A DNA stretch of 37,118 nucleotides from an uncultured Dokdonia sp. (GCA_913060645.1 CAJXSW010000016.1:1-37118); one strand, 5' to 3'. Shown: positions 8,460 to 15,347, counted from the stretch's first letter. Notes: a model not told the origin generated them from the letters alone. Made by a program: numbers and translations.

Positions 8460-8576
8460 TTACTTTATAATAATTAGAGTTCCGTCGGGTAATAATATAC
8501 TGATGTCAGTAATTTCTAACGGAAGGTATCTTACGAGATTCACAAGATATTTAAGTTCGTGTATGATTTCTTCCAT
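8460..8576 (-). CDS. Very small protein B (38 aa) with SIxxPDG motif
   Basis: I translated this frame by hand: it starts at ATG 8576-8574 and stops with TAA at 8462-8460. The product begins MEEIIHELKYLVNLVRYL and ends EITDISILLPDGTLIIIK. The start lies 2 bases after the stop of the 266-aa gene, which implies translational coupling, and a terminator follows at once. Its last half matches the 39-aa gene at 10475-10594 (SI, two residues, PDG at the same distance from the end). I recognise no family. The coupling, the terminator and the shared motif argue for a real gene. Confidence 0.7.
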   Translation of the reverse strand: MEEIIHELKYLVNLVRYLPLEITDISILLPDGTLIIIK

Positions 8577-8578
8577 TA

Positions 8579-9379
8579 TTACACCGTTTTAAATCTTATT
8601 GTAACCTCACTATATAATGTAGCATTACTACTAGCACTTTTTGTACTAGCGGGCCTTGCAATAATTCTAACAGAAGGAATGGAAGCTCCTATAGATCCTT
8701 TTTCAATCATTGCTGCCTTATCTACCATAATAACCTTGGTATTTCGCTCAGAATCGAATACCTCTTTAATAGAAATTCCTTTGATAGAAATTGGAGTTGC
8801 TTCAAGATTTACAATTGATTTTATATCGTCTTTGTCTATTACTATATCCTTAGCTTCAACTTTTGACTTCATTTTTTTAGCAAGGATAGGCTTAGAAACT
8901 TGAGACTCTTGATAGTAATTAGAAAGTTCAAGCTTTGCTTTGATTTCTCCAGAATCAACAACTAATTGTGTAGACTCAGCTCTATTAAGGAGTAACTCAA
9001 TAGAACCTTTATATTCATCTACAAGATTTTCTATCGTGAGGTTTTTAACCTTTTGAACACCGTCCTTAGTCAATTTACCACGATACACAATCCCTTTAAG
9101 ACTATCAAATTGAGTTTCAAGATAGCTTAATTGATCATCTGTAATTACACCTAGATTTTCAATAAGCACTCCAAATTGAGCAAGCTCTTTATCAGCTATC
9201 ATTTCTGCGTTGAGGTAATCTTTTTTAAAGGCATCAGATGAAAGATTTAATGCTTCTTGAAGCTCTCTGTATTTTTCCAGTTGGTGATTTTGAGCGGAAA
9301 GGGTAGCGTCAAATGTTTCTTGTAACAGCTGCCCCACAAATTCTGAAAATCCTAAACCTACTTCGCTAAAATTTTCCAT
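8579..9379 (-). CDS. Unrecognised protein, paralogue 1 of the 8460-10594 module
   Basis: I do not recognise this 266-residue protein. It has no signal peptide or membrane helix. Residues 10-40 form an amphipathic helix with FSEFVGQLLQETFD and QLEKY. Residues 139-150 read LVVDSGEIKAKL, followed by a lysine-rich KMKSKVEAKD stretch, and the last residues are VTIRFKTV. All these blocks are found in the same order in the neighbouring 296-aa protein, so the two are diverged paralogues: a helical N-terminal half and a beta-rich C-terminal half. It follows that gene by 3 bases and is followed by small gene B 2 bases on, so all three are probably co-translated. Confidence 0.8.
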   Translation of the reverse strand: MENFSEVGLGFSEFVGQLLQETFDATLSAQNHQLEKYRELQEALNLSSDAFKKDYLNAEMIADKELAQFGVLIENLGVITDDQLSYLETQFDSLKGIVYRGKLTKDGVQKVKNLTIENLVDEYKGSIELLLNRAESTQLVVDSGEIKAKLELSNYYQESQVSKPILAKKMKSKVEAKDIVIDKDDIKSIVNLEATPISIKGISIKEVFDSERNTKVIMVDKAAMIEKGSIGASIPSVRIIARPASTKSASSNATLYSEVTIRFKTV

Positions 9380-9382
9380 ATC

Positions 9383-10273
9383 CTATCCGTTTAATGGAGC
9401 ATAATCCGTTTTGAACTTGATTAGTACTCGTCCGAAGATGTCAACTTTAGTTCCACTAGAATCTCTTTGATACGACTTTGCTGTGTTTACAGTCACAGTT
9501 CTACTCACATTTTTTCTTTTTCTCTTTGATCTAAAAATCCCGATGATTCCCCCACCTCTCACATCCTTTGCTTTGGTCTTAACCTTTGCTTTTTGGTTAT
9601 AGCCGCTACTACTCCCTGAAGTACTATTATTCCAGGTAGAAAAAGTAATCTTAGTCTCTATTTCTCCTTCAGTTACTACTAAGCGCATTACACCTTGCTT
9701 TGCTATGGTTTGTAACAGACCATACTTGTTTGAAGCAATGAGAGAAGCAATGGCATCGTTTATCTCATTGTAGGTGGGAAGGTGATCTGCGATAGCTTCG
9801 GCTCCCTCAAGCACTTTTTCATTATATTTATTAAGCGCGTCAAGACCTTGCATTTCACTAGGATCGTTAATTTTATCTACAAGTCCTGTTGCTACTGGAG
9901 CGAGTGCATTAATAAGACCTCCCCACCATTTATCGTCAACTGCTGGCTTATCTGCAGCGGCTGGTGCTCCAGGTGCGCTGGGAGGTTGTAATTTATCCAA
10001 GTGTTCTGTTATGGCGGTGGCGTCTGGTTCAGGGAGGTCATAAGCTAGTACAAACTCAGATATTTGATCAAAACTAACGTCGTCTTTTGTGTTGTTGATA
10101 TAAGTAGATAAATCATCTGTAAGTGAAGATACAAATGCTGCATACTCTTCCATTTGTAGAATATGAGCTTCTACTAAAGAATCAAAAACACCTGTAACTA
10201 GTTCTTTTGTAAACTCTACAAATGGAATATCTCCAAATCTTGAAGCTGTGTCGATTGCATAATTGTCATTCAT
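9383..10273 (-). CDS. Unrecognised protein, paralogue 2 of the 8460-10594 module
   Basis: I do not recognise this 296-residue protein. Residues 18-50 (FVEFTKELVTGVFDSLVEA, QMEEY) match the N-terminus of the 266-aa neighbour. An insert rich in Ala and Pro (95-125, including WWGG) is unique to this copy. Residues 198-210 read LVVTEGEIETKIT, then a Ser/Gly-rich stretch, KVKTKAKDV (230-238), a very basic SKRKRKN segment and a final VLIKFKTD. No signal or membrane helix is seen; GGGIIGIF is too short to count as one. A promoter-like box lies 27 bases upstream. It appears to be the first gene of the three-gene unit ending at 8460. Confidence 0.8.
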   Translation of the reverse strand: MNDNYAIDTASRFGDIPFVEFTKELVTGVFDSLVEAHILQMEEYAAFVSSLTDDLSTYINNTKDDVSFDQISEFVLAYDLPEPDATAITEHLDKLQPPSAPGAPAAADKPAVDDKWWGGLINALAPVATGLVDKINDPSEMQGLDALNKYNEKVLEGAEAIADHLPTYNEINDAIASLIASNKYGLLQTIAKQGVMRLVVTEGEIETKITFSTWNNSTSGSSSGYNQKAKVKTKAKDVRGGGIIGIFRSKRKRKNVSRTVTVNTAKSYQRDSSGTKVDIFGRVLIKFKTDYAPLNG

Positions 10274-10299
10274 AATATTTAGTTTAAAAGATTAATTTG

Positions 10300-10309
10300 T
10301 ACAAATATG
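10300..10309 (-). promoter_or_regulatory. Shared upstream box of the paralogue operon
   Basis: On the minus strand this reads CATATTTGTA, ending 26 bases before the ATG at 10273. It resembles the Bacteroidota -7 element TAnnTTTG with one mismatch. The identical 10-mer stands at almost the same distance before the 39-aa gene (10623-10632), which suggests co-regulation. Confidence 0.45.
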
Positions 10310-10385
10310 GCTTAATAACACAACTACCTCCATCTCTAAAAACCTATTTATCAATAGGTTAAATACCTGTTAAAAAAAGGAGCAT

Positions 10386-10423
10386 AAAAAAACCTACTCT
10401 TGTTCCCTCAAACAATAGCAGGT
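10386..10423 (-). terminator. Terminator after the 39-aa gene
   Basis: On the minus strand ACCTGCTATTGTT (10423-10411) pairs with AACAAGAGTAGGT (10404-10392), with one G:T pair and one mismatch, followed by seven T residues. The 39-aa gene is therefore a separate transcript from the paralogue operon. Confidence 0.7.
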
Positions 10424-10474
10424 CTTAATTGCCTACATAAAGGCAACTCAAAACAATGTATAGTGGCTTATCAT

Positions 10475-10594
10475 CTATCCTTGGTACTCATATGAGCTTC
10501 CATCTGGAAACTCTATTGAGAAATAAGAAACATCAAATTCCTCATCTTGAAAAATTTCTTCTAGAAGTCCCCACTCTTCCGTATTTGTATTCAT
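10475..10594 (-). CDS. Very small protein A (39 aa) with SIxxPDG motif
   Basis: Hand translation gives ATG at 10594-10592 and TAG at 10477-10475. The product starts MNTNTEEWGLLEEIF, is strongly acidic, and ends DVSYFSIEFPDGSSYEYQG. The SIEFPDG segment lines up with SILLPDG of the 38-aa product at 8460-8576. It has its own promoter-like box 29 bases upstream and its own terminator, which makes a chance frame unlikely. No known family is recognised; an anti-activator, adaptor or peptide ligand is possible, but this is only a guess. Confidence 0.62.
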   Translation of the reverse strand: MNTNTEEWGLLEEIFQDEEFDVSYFSIEFPDGSSYEYQG

Positions 10595-10622
10595 GACATA
10601 TCTTTTTAAGTGATTAATACAT

Positions 10623-10632
10623 TACAAATATG
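10623..10632 (-). promoter_or_regulatory. Shared upstream box of the 39-aa gene
   Basis: The minus strand reads CATATTTGTA, identical to the box at 10300-10309, and it is followed in both places by a TTAATC about six bases on. No clear -33 TTG was found. The rest of 10633-10786 holds no supported gene. Confidence 0.4.
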
Positions 10633-10786
10633 AACCAGATTTATGGATCCCTAAGGGATATAATGGCGTGAATGTGTAAAGGTCTATACCCCTATATTTA
10701 TAAGTGGTTTTTAAATGCGTCATACAAAACCTTACTAATAGAGCTGCTAGCTACCTTTTCAATCAGCGCTATAGAGGTTCTTGTTA

Positions 10787-10803
10787 AGCTTTCGCGAAAG
10801 CGT
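10787..10803. repeat. Palindromic repeat, near-full copy
   Basis: AGCTTTCGCGAAAGCGT contains the 14-base perfect palindrome GCTTTCGCGAAAGC at 10788-10801. It is intergenic, between the divergent 39-aa gene and the flavin reductase-like gene. Confidence 0.88.
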
Positions 10804-10826
10804 TATTAATACCCTCAAAGAATTCC

Positions 10827-10834
10827 TATTTTTG
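10827..10834 (+). promoter_or_regulatory. Candidate -7 element of the flavin reductase-like gene
   Basis: TATTTTTG matches the Bacteroidota -7 consensus TAnnTTTG and lies 23 bases before the ATG at 10858. No clear -33 TTG is present at the usual spacing. Confidence 0.4.
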
Positions 10835-10857
10835 ATACACTTTTAAAATCAATATGT

Positions 10858-11733
10858 ATGCTCACGATAGATCCTAAAGAAATTCCAGTTCCACAATTAT
10901 TTGCTCACCTTACAGGTGCTGTGGGACCGCGTCCTATTGCATTTGCAAGTACGGTAGATAAGAATGGTAAAGTAAATCTTGCTCCTTTTAGCTTTTTTAA
11001 TGTCTTTGGGGCAAATCCTCCTATTCTTGTGTATTCCCCCTCTAGAAGTGGTCGTGATAACACCACAAAACACACGCTAGATAACGTACTTGAAGTACCT
11101 GAATGTACTGTAAACATTGTAAACTATGCAATGGTACAGCAAATGTCACTTGCAAGTACGGCTTATGCAAAAGGTGTTAATGAGTTTGCAAAGTCTGGAC
11201 TTACTGAAAAACCATCTGAGATGGTGCAACCTCCTTGCGTTGCAGAGGCTCCTGTACAGTTTGAGTGTAAAGTAATTGAGGTAAAGCCACTAGGTGATCA
11301 AGGTGGCGCAGGAAATCTTGTAATTTGCGAGATTTTAAAAATGCATATTAATGAGGAGGTATTAGATGCTCATGGAGCGATAGATCCTCTCAAGATAGAT
11401 CAAGTCTCACGTATGGGTGCAAACTGGTATAGTAGAGCAAAAGATGGACTTTTTGAAGTGCCTAAACCAGTTTTGAGAACAGGTATAGGGGTGGATATGA
11501 TTCCTCAAGAAATAAGAAACAGTACAATACTCACTGGTAACGATTTAGGTATGTTAGGTAATGTAGAGCAACTACCTACCGAAGATGAGATTTCTGACTT
11601 TATAAAACAGCATGAAGATTTAAGAACAAATCTTGCTACAGCAAGTGAGGAAACGGTGCATAAACTAGCAAAGGAATATTTAGATAAAAAAAATGTGGAT
11701 AATGCGTGGAGAGTTCTGCTCGCAAAACGCTAG
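10858..11733 (+). CDS. Flavin reductase-like FMN-binding split-barrel protein
   Basis: The 291-residue protein carries a flavin reductase-like domain over about 12-195: VGPRPIAFASTVDKNGKVNLAPFSFFNVFGANPP is split here by position only (residues 22-55) and shows the RPIA, N-x-APFS and PP features of the FMN-binding split barrel, followed by SRSGRDNTTKHT and a C-terminal helical extension (230-291). Proteins of this type bind FMN and act as NAD(P)H:flavin oxidoreductases or flavoprotein partners. The electron acceptor cannot be told from the sequence. The DUF3127 gene follows after 36 bases. Confidence 0.85.
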   Translation: MLTIDPKEIPVPQLFAHLTGAVGPRPIAFASTVDKNGKVNLAPFSFFNVFGANPPILVYSPSRSGRDNTTKHTLDNVLEVPECTVNIVNYAMVQQMSLASTAYAKGVNEFAKSGLTEKPSEMVQPPCVAEAPVQFECKVIEVKPLGDQGGAGNLVICEILKMHINEEVLDAHGAIDPLKIDQVSRMGANWYSRAKDGLFEVPKPVLRTGIGVDMIPQEIRNSTILTGNDLGMLGNVEQLPTEDEISDFIKQHEDLRTNLATASEETVHKLAKEYLDKKNVDNAWRVLLAKR

Positions 11734-11769
11734 GATTTTCATAAATTTACACCCTAATAATTGAACGCG

Positions 11770-12153
11770 ATGGAAGTACAAGGTAAAGTAAAGATGGTCG
11801 GTGAGACTCAAACATTTGGGAGCAACGGCTTTAGAAAAAGAGAACTTGTCGTAACGACAGAAGAGCAATATCCACAGCACATTATGGTGGAGTTTGTACA
11901 AGATAAAACAGATCTTTTGAACAACTATGCTGTTGGTCAAAACGTAAAAGTGAGCATTAACCTAAGAGGTCGCGAGTGGGTAAATCCACAAGGTGAGACT
12001 AAGTATTTTAACTCTATACAAGGATGGCGCATTGAGAATGTAGCTGCTGAAAATGCAGGTGGTGGTCAACCACTTCCTCCTATGCCTCCTGCAGATTCTT
12101 TTGAGCCTGCAACAAACCTTAATAGTGACGATCACGACGATCTACCATTTTAA
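11770..12153 (+). CDS. DUF3127 OB-fold protein with an SSB-like acidic tail
   Basis: The protein has 127 residues from the ATG at 11770; an in-frame TTG at 11761 would add three. The N-terminal 90 residues (EVQGKVKMVGE to YFNSIQGWRIE) form the DUF3127 domain, a small OB-like fold. A Gly/Pro linker follows and the protein ends in DDHDDLPF. This closely resembles the acidic protein-docking tip of single-stranded DNA-binding protein (DDDIPF in E. coli), which recruits repair and replication proteins. A role as an accessory ssDNA-binding protein is inferred; no biochemical role is known to me. Confidence 0.85.
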   Translation: MEVQGKVKMVGETQTFGSNGFRKRELVVTTEEQYPQHIMVEFVQDKTDLLNNYAVGQNVKVSINLRGREWVNPQGETKYFNSIQGWRIENVAAENAGGGQPLPPMPPADSFEPATNLNSDDHDDLPF

Positions 12154-12182
12154 GACGATAAAGGTCAACGTATTGATATTTG

Positions 12183-12217
12183 AACCCAAAACAATTAACT
12201 TGTTTTGGGTTCTTTAT
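12183..12217 (+). terminator. Terminator after the DUF3127 gene
   Basis: AACCCAAAACA (12183-12193) pairs perfectly with TGTTTTGGGTT (12201-12211), followed by a T-rich stretch. It overlaps the longest possible reading frame of the next gene, which argues for the ATG start at 12238. Confidence 0.85.
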
Positions 12218-12237
12218 TTTTACACCTTTATCAACCT

Positions 12238-12603
12238 ATGATTGTATACGGAGTTTGTAAAAGTTGCCATAACCACTTGAGCTTAAATGTTCTTGCGGAT
12301 ACACGCACAGAACTCTCAAAACAAATAGGTGCAAGCATTTCAAAAAAATGTAACCGATGCGGAGTCACTACCACCTTTGCTGCAAATCAACTTAAAGCCA
12401 AACTCTCAAAACGCATACGTCATGCAGTTTTGGAGGTTGCAATTGTAGGTGTTGTAATATTATCTTCTGCCTACTACTTTCTCACAGACATCACCTATAT
12501 CGCCTTAATTATTGCACTTTACACGCCACTTGCAATAGGCTATGTGTGGCATACAAGAAGAAATTTTAAGTTAATTGATACTTTTAATAGAAGCAAAGCA
12601 TAG
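12238..12603 (+). CDS. Zinc-ribbon two-helix membrane protein of unknown function
   Basis: Starting at ATG 12238 the protein has 121 residues; the in-frame TTG at 12205 lies inside the terminator stem. The N-terminus has a CKSC pair and, about 35 residues on, CNRC, suggesting a small zinc ribbon. Two adjacent membrane helices follow (about 60-80 and 84-103), then a short basic tail. It is 31 bases upstream of aat, and a promoter-like element lies at their junction. The function is unknown. Confidence 0.65.
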   Translation: MIVYGVCKSCHNHLSLNVLADTRTELSKQIGASISKKCNRCGVTTTFAANQLKAKLSKRIRHAVLEVAIVGVVILSSAYYFLTDITYIALIIALYTPLAIGYVWHTRRNFKLIDTFNRSKA

Positions 12604-12604
12604 T

Positions 12605-12612
12605 TATCTTTG
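12605..12612 (+). promoter_or_regulatory. Candidate -7 element of aat
   Basis: TATCTTTG matches TAnnTTTG exactly, 22 bases before the GTG start of aat and just after the previous stop codon. The predicted transcript would have a leader of about 15 bases. Confidence 0.45.
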
Positions 12613-12634
12613 TGTATAGCTATTAATTATACTC

Positions 12635-13291
12635 GTGCTTTTACTCCCAGAAGATCAACATTGGAATAATGAACCTTGGTTTCCAGAACACCATCTGGCA
12701 GACGAGGAAGGGCTACTTATGGTAGGTGGTGATCTCACTACAGACTGGTTATTGCTTGCTTATAATTCTGGCATTTTTCCTTGGTATAATGAGGGCCAGC
12801 CTATTTTGTGGTGGACACCAGACCCACGTATGGTAGTAAAACCTAGTGATGTACACGTATCAAAATCTATGCGCAAAGTGTTACGTGACAATCACTATAC
12901 GGTTACCTACAATAAAAATTTCTTAGAAGTAATTCTCGCCTGTAAACGTATTAAACGCAACGGTCAAGACGGCACATGGATTACTAATGATATTATAGAT
13001 GCATATCTAAGATTGCACGAGTTAGGCCATGCTATATCTGTAGAGGTGTGGTATGAAGACAAGCTCGTAGGCGGACTTTATGGAGTAGATTTAAAGGAGA
13101 AAGGGATTTTTTGTGGAGAAAGCATGTTTGCAACCATGAGCAATGCTAGCAAAGTGGGATTTATTACGCTTTCGCGAAAGCTAGAAAAAGAAAATTACCA
13201 CCTCATCGACTGCCAAATGTATACAGACCATCTAGCGAGCCTAGGTGCCGCCGAAATTCCGAGAGATTTATTTCTTAAATATCTACAGTAG
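12635..13291 (+). CDS. aat: Leucyl/phenylalanyl-tRNA--protein transferase
   Basis: The enzyme (218 aa, usual size) moves Leu or Phe from tRNA to N-terminal Arg or Lys of proteins, marking them for ClpAP degradation through ClpS. Diagnostic segments are FPWYNEGQPILWWTPDPR (about 50-67), GTWIT, HSVE-type GHAISVEVWYEDKLVGGLYGV, GESMF and IDCQMYTDHLASLGA. The start is GTG at 12635, since an in-frame stop lies shortly upstream. Codons for ITLSRKLE carry a copy of the palindromic repeat (13168-13181) without changing the length expected for the family. Confidence 0.95.
   Translation: MLLLPEDQHWNNEPWFPEHHLADEEGLLMVGGDLTTDWLLLAYNSGIFPWYNEGQPILWWTPDPRMVVKPSDVHVSKSMRKVLRDNHYTVTYNKNFLEVILACKRIKRNGQDGTWITNDIIDAYLRLHELGHAISVEVWYEDKLVGGLYGVDLKEKGIFCGESMFATMSNASKVGFITLSRKLEKENYHLIDCQMYTDHLASLGAAEIPRDLFLKYLQ
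13168..13181. repeat. Palindromic repeat inside aat
   Basis: GCTTTCGCGAAAGC is embedded in the aat coding sequence, where it is read as part of ITLSRKLE. This frame differs from the copies in truB and the Tat-exported isomerase gene. Confidence 0.88.
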
Positions 13292-13306
13292 CAATGCCTT
13301 GCGTCC

Positions 13307-13876
13307 CTACTGCACCTTATTATATCTGAAGCAGCTTACCTCGTGGTCATTTACCATACCAATAGCTTGCATGAATGCATAGATAATGGTGCTTCCCACA
13401 AATTTGAATCCGCGTTTTTTTAGGTCTTTTGATATAGCGTCACTCAGCGGAGTATTTGCTGGTGCTTCTTTGTACGACTGTACCTCATTTTGGATAGGAG
13501 TATTATCTACATAAGCCCAGAGATACTTAGAAAAACTCCCAAACTCTTCTTGAATCTCCATATATAGCCTAGCATTTGTAACTGTACCACGTACTTTTAA
13601 TTTATTTCTGATAATGCCGGCATCTTGCAATAATGATTGGATTTTATCTTCCTTATATGCTGCAATACGCTTGTAATCAAAATTATCAAAGGCTACTCTA
13701 AAGTTCTCTCTCTTCTTTAAAATGGTAATCCAACTCAATCCCGCTTGAAAAGTTTCTAACACAAGGAACTCAAAAAGCAAATCTTCATCTCTCAAGGGAG
13801 TTCCCCACTCATTATCATGATAAGCTTCATAGAGATCATCACCTACACACCAACCGCATTTATTTTTTGTCATCAT
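13307..13876 (-). CDS. tag: DNA-3-methyladenine glycosylase I
   Basis: This base-excision enzyme (189 aa) removes 3-methyladenine from alkylated DNA. It shows the Tag signature from the start: CGWC, YHDNEWGTPLRDEDLLFE, LETFQAGLSWITIL with the catalytic-site Glu, and the zinc ligands (the first Cys, a His near 177 in NDHEVSCFRY, and the following Cys). The start is ATG 13876 or the adjacent ATG 13873. It converges with aat, whose stop lies 15 bases away, and is divergent from the thioredoxin-like gene. Confidence 0.95.
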   Translation of the reverse strand: MMTKNKCGWCVGDDLYEAYHDNEWGTPLRDEDLLFEFLVLETFQAGLSWITILKKRENFRVAFDNFDYKRIAAYKEDKIQSLLQDAGIIRNKLKVRGTVTNARLYMEIQEEFGSFSKYLWAYVDNTPIQNEVQSYKEAPANTPLSDAISKDLKKRGFKFVGSTIIYAFMQAIGMVNDHEVSCFRYNKVQ

Positions 13877-13908
13877 TGCATCATTTGGGATTCTAAGGTG
13901 AAAGATAG

Positions 13909-13916
13909 TAAGTTTG
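13909..13916 (+). promoter_or_regulatory. Candidate -7 element of the thioredoxin-like gene
   Basis: TAAGTTTG matches TAnnTTTG, 25 bases before the ATG at 13942. A 7-of-8 match on the opposite strand (TATCTTTC, 13901-13908) could serve tag. Confidence 0.35.
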
Positions 13917-13941
13917 TAGCAGAGCTCACGACATATGAGCT

Positions 13942-14556
13942 ATGGAAACAATGGAAAAAACAACAACACAATTAATAGCAGAGGGTCTCTCTCAGGCTAT
14001 TTCATATCAAGATTATAGAGTACTTACAGAGACTCACGCCCTAGAAGGAACTAATACAGGTCCAGAAGTGACAGAGGCGCTACATAACTATACAATGCTT
14101 AATCACAAGCGCATGAAACGTCTAGACAAGACACTCAAGCTCTCTGATGATGTGCAGCAGCAGATAAAAGATTTTAAAGGAGATGTAACGTGGCTAGTAC
14201 TTACAGAGAGCTGGTGTGGTGATGCTGCTCAAACGATGCCTATGATGCAAAAGTTTGCAGACCTCAACCCTAACATTAAATTTAAAGTTGTTCTTAGAGA
14301 TGAGAATCTTGATCTTATGGATCAGTTTCTATACAATGGAGGGCGTTCTATTCCGAGACTTATCGCTGTAGATAGCGGCACAAATGAAGTGATAGCAGAC
14401 TGGGGACCACGTCCATCTGAGGCCACAAAAATGGTTAATGATTATAAAGAAGCTCACGGTAAGTTAACTCCAGAATTCAAAGAAGATTTACAAGTGTGGT
14501 ATTACAAAGACAAAGGACAAGGAACTGCTCAGGATTTACTTAAACTACTTAAGTAA
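13942..14556 (+). CDS. Thioredoxin-family protein with a single active-site cysteine
   Basis: The protein has 204 residues and no signal peptide. It matches the Thioredoxin_9-type family: a helical N-terminal part, then VTWLVLTESWCGDAAQ at about 92-107 in place of the WCGPC active site, and the cis-proline motif RSIPRL. The second cysteine is replaced by Ala, so the classic dithiol exchange is not possible; a monothiol or binding role is more likely. An alternative start at the second Met (13951) is possible. Its terminator appears to lie within the end of the convergent TonB-like gene. Confidence 0.85.
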   Translation: METMEKTTTQLIAEGLSQAISYQDYRVLTETHALEGTNTGPEVTEALHNYTMLNHKRMKRLDKTLKLSDDVQQQIKDFKGDVTWLVLTESWCGDAAQTMPMMQKFADLNPNIKFKVVLRDENLDLMDQFLYNGGRSIPRLIAVDSGTNEVIADWGPRPSEATKMVNDYKEAHGKLTPEFKEDLQVWYYKDKGQGTAQDLLKLLK

Positions 14557-14562
14557 GCTCCT

Positions 14563-15288
14563 CTATCCTTGAAAATCAAAAGTCACACTCCCTAGTTGTG
14601 TGACTTTATTTCCTTTATCAAAGTAAGCTCTTGTTAAATACTCCATTGCCTGATCTATGAGACATCCGTTTGAACTTGTAGAGGCACTTTTATTATAATC
14701 CTTATCTATGATAGTTCCTTTATCGTTTACGGTGATATTCACTACTATTTTACCGTAAGCATCGCAGGTATACACAGGATTAGGTAAAACTATTGCAGTA
14801 CGGCCTACTAGATCGTAAGAAACCGTACTCTGTCTATAAGCACTTTTCTTTTTCTTATTACGTGCAGCTTCTCGAGCATCTATAGCCGCTTGTACCTCTT
14901 CTCTTTTTGCTTCTAGATTACCTTCTCTAGCTTCTTGAAGCGCCTTAAGCTTAGCCTCATTGTCGTCATTAAGTTGCTCTACACTATTCTGCTGTTGAGC
15001 TTCTATTGCTTTTCTAATTTCGTCGTTATCTTGAAAGCTTCTATTTTCCTCCCTAAGTTGAGCGGTATTGTAGGCTTGGTTAGTTTTTGAAATACGACGC
15101 TCTTGAACTTGATCTTCTTGTTGCTCTTGAAGCTCCCCTACTATCTCCTCAGTAATTACAGGAATCTCAATAAACTCCTCTATCTCTCCTTGATATGGTT
15201 TTACTCCCAGAAAGAAAAAAACGAGCACAAGTAAACTTGCCCCCGTAACGGTAATTAGTAAAGCCTTATCAGAATGAGAGATCTTCAT
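14563..15288 (-). CDS. TonB-like energy transducer family protein
   Basis: The 241-residue protein has one N-terminal membrane helix (about 8-28), a long charged helical or coiled segment (45-150, many Gln/Glu/Arg), and a C-terminal domain with LPNPVYTCDAYGKIVVNI and SNGCLIDQAMEYL, a form common in Bacteroidota proteins annotated as energy transducer TonB. It lacks the proline-rich spacer of classical TonB. The two conserved cysteines of the C-terminal domain may form a disulfide in the periplasm. It follows truB by 59 bases on the same strand, and its stop is 6 bases from that of the convergent thioredoxin-like gene. Confidence 0.75.
   Translation of the reverse strand: MKISHSDKALLITVTGASLLVLVFFFLGVKPYQGEIEEFIEIPVITEEIVGELQEQQEDQVQERRISKTNQAYNTAQLREENRSFQDNDEIRKAIEAQQQNSVEQLNDDNEAKLKALQEAREGNLEAKREEVQAAIDAREAARNKKKKSAYRQSTVSYDLVGRTAIVLPNPVYTCDAYGKIVVNITVNDKGTIIDKDYNKSASTSSNGCLIDQAMEYLTRAYFDKGNKVTQLGSVTFDFQG
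14579..14612 (+). terminator. Hairpin terminator inside the 3' end of the convergent gene
   Basis: AAAGTCACAC (14579-14588) pairs with GTGTGACTTT (14598-14607) and is followed by ATTT. It ends the plus-strand thioredoxin-like transcript but lies within codons for QLGSVTFDF of the minus-strand TonB-like gene. Confidence 0.5.
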
Positions 15289-15347
15289 AAAGAACTAAAA
15301 TAATAAAAGTAAAATAGCTGAATCGCCTAATAACAGTGTTTCACAAA

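Noticed and set aside
10698-10802. Minus-strand frame of 34 codons ending SKVLYDAFKNHL, possibly a gene remnant
   Set aside because: It has no start codon, two stops lie directly upstream, and its beginning is the palindromic repeat. It could be a decayed gene end but cannot be supported.
12205-12237. Longer start for the zinc-ribbon membrane gene
   Set aside because: The TTG is inside the stem of a perfect terminator; the ATG at 12238 is better.
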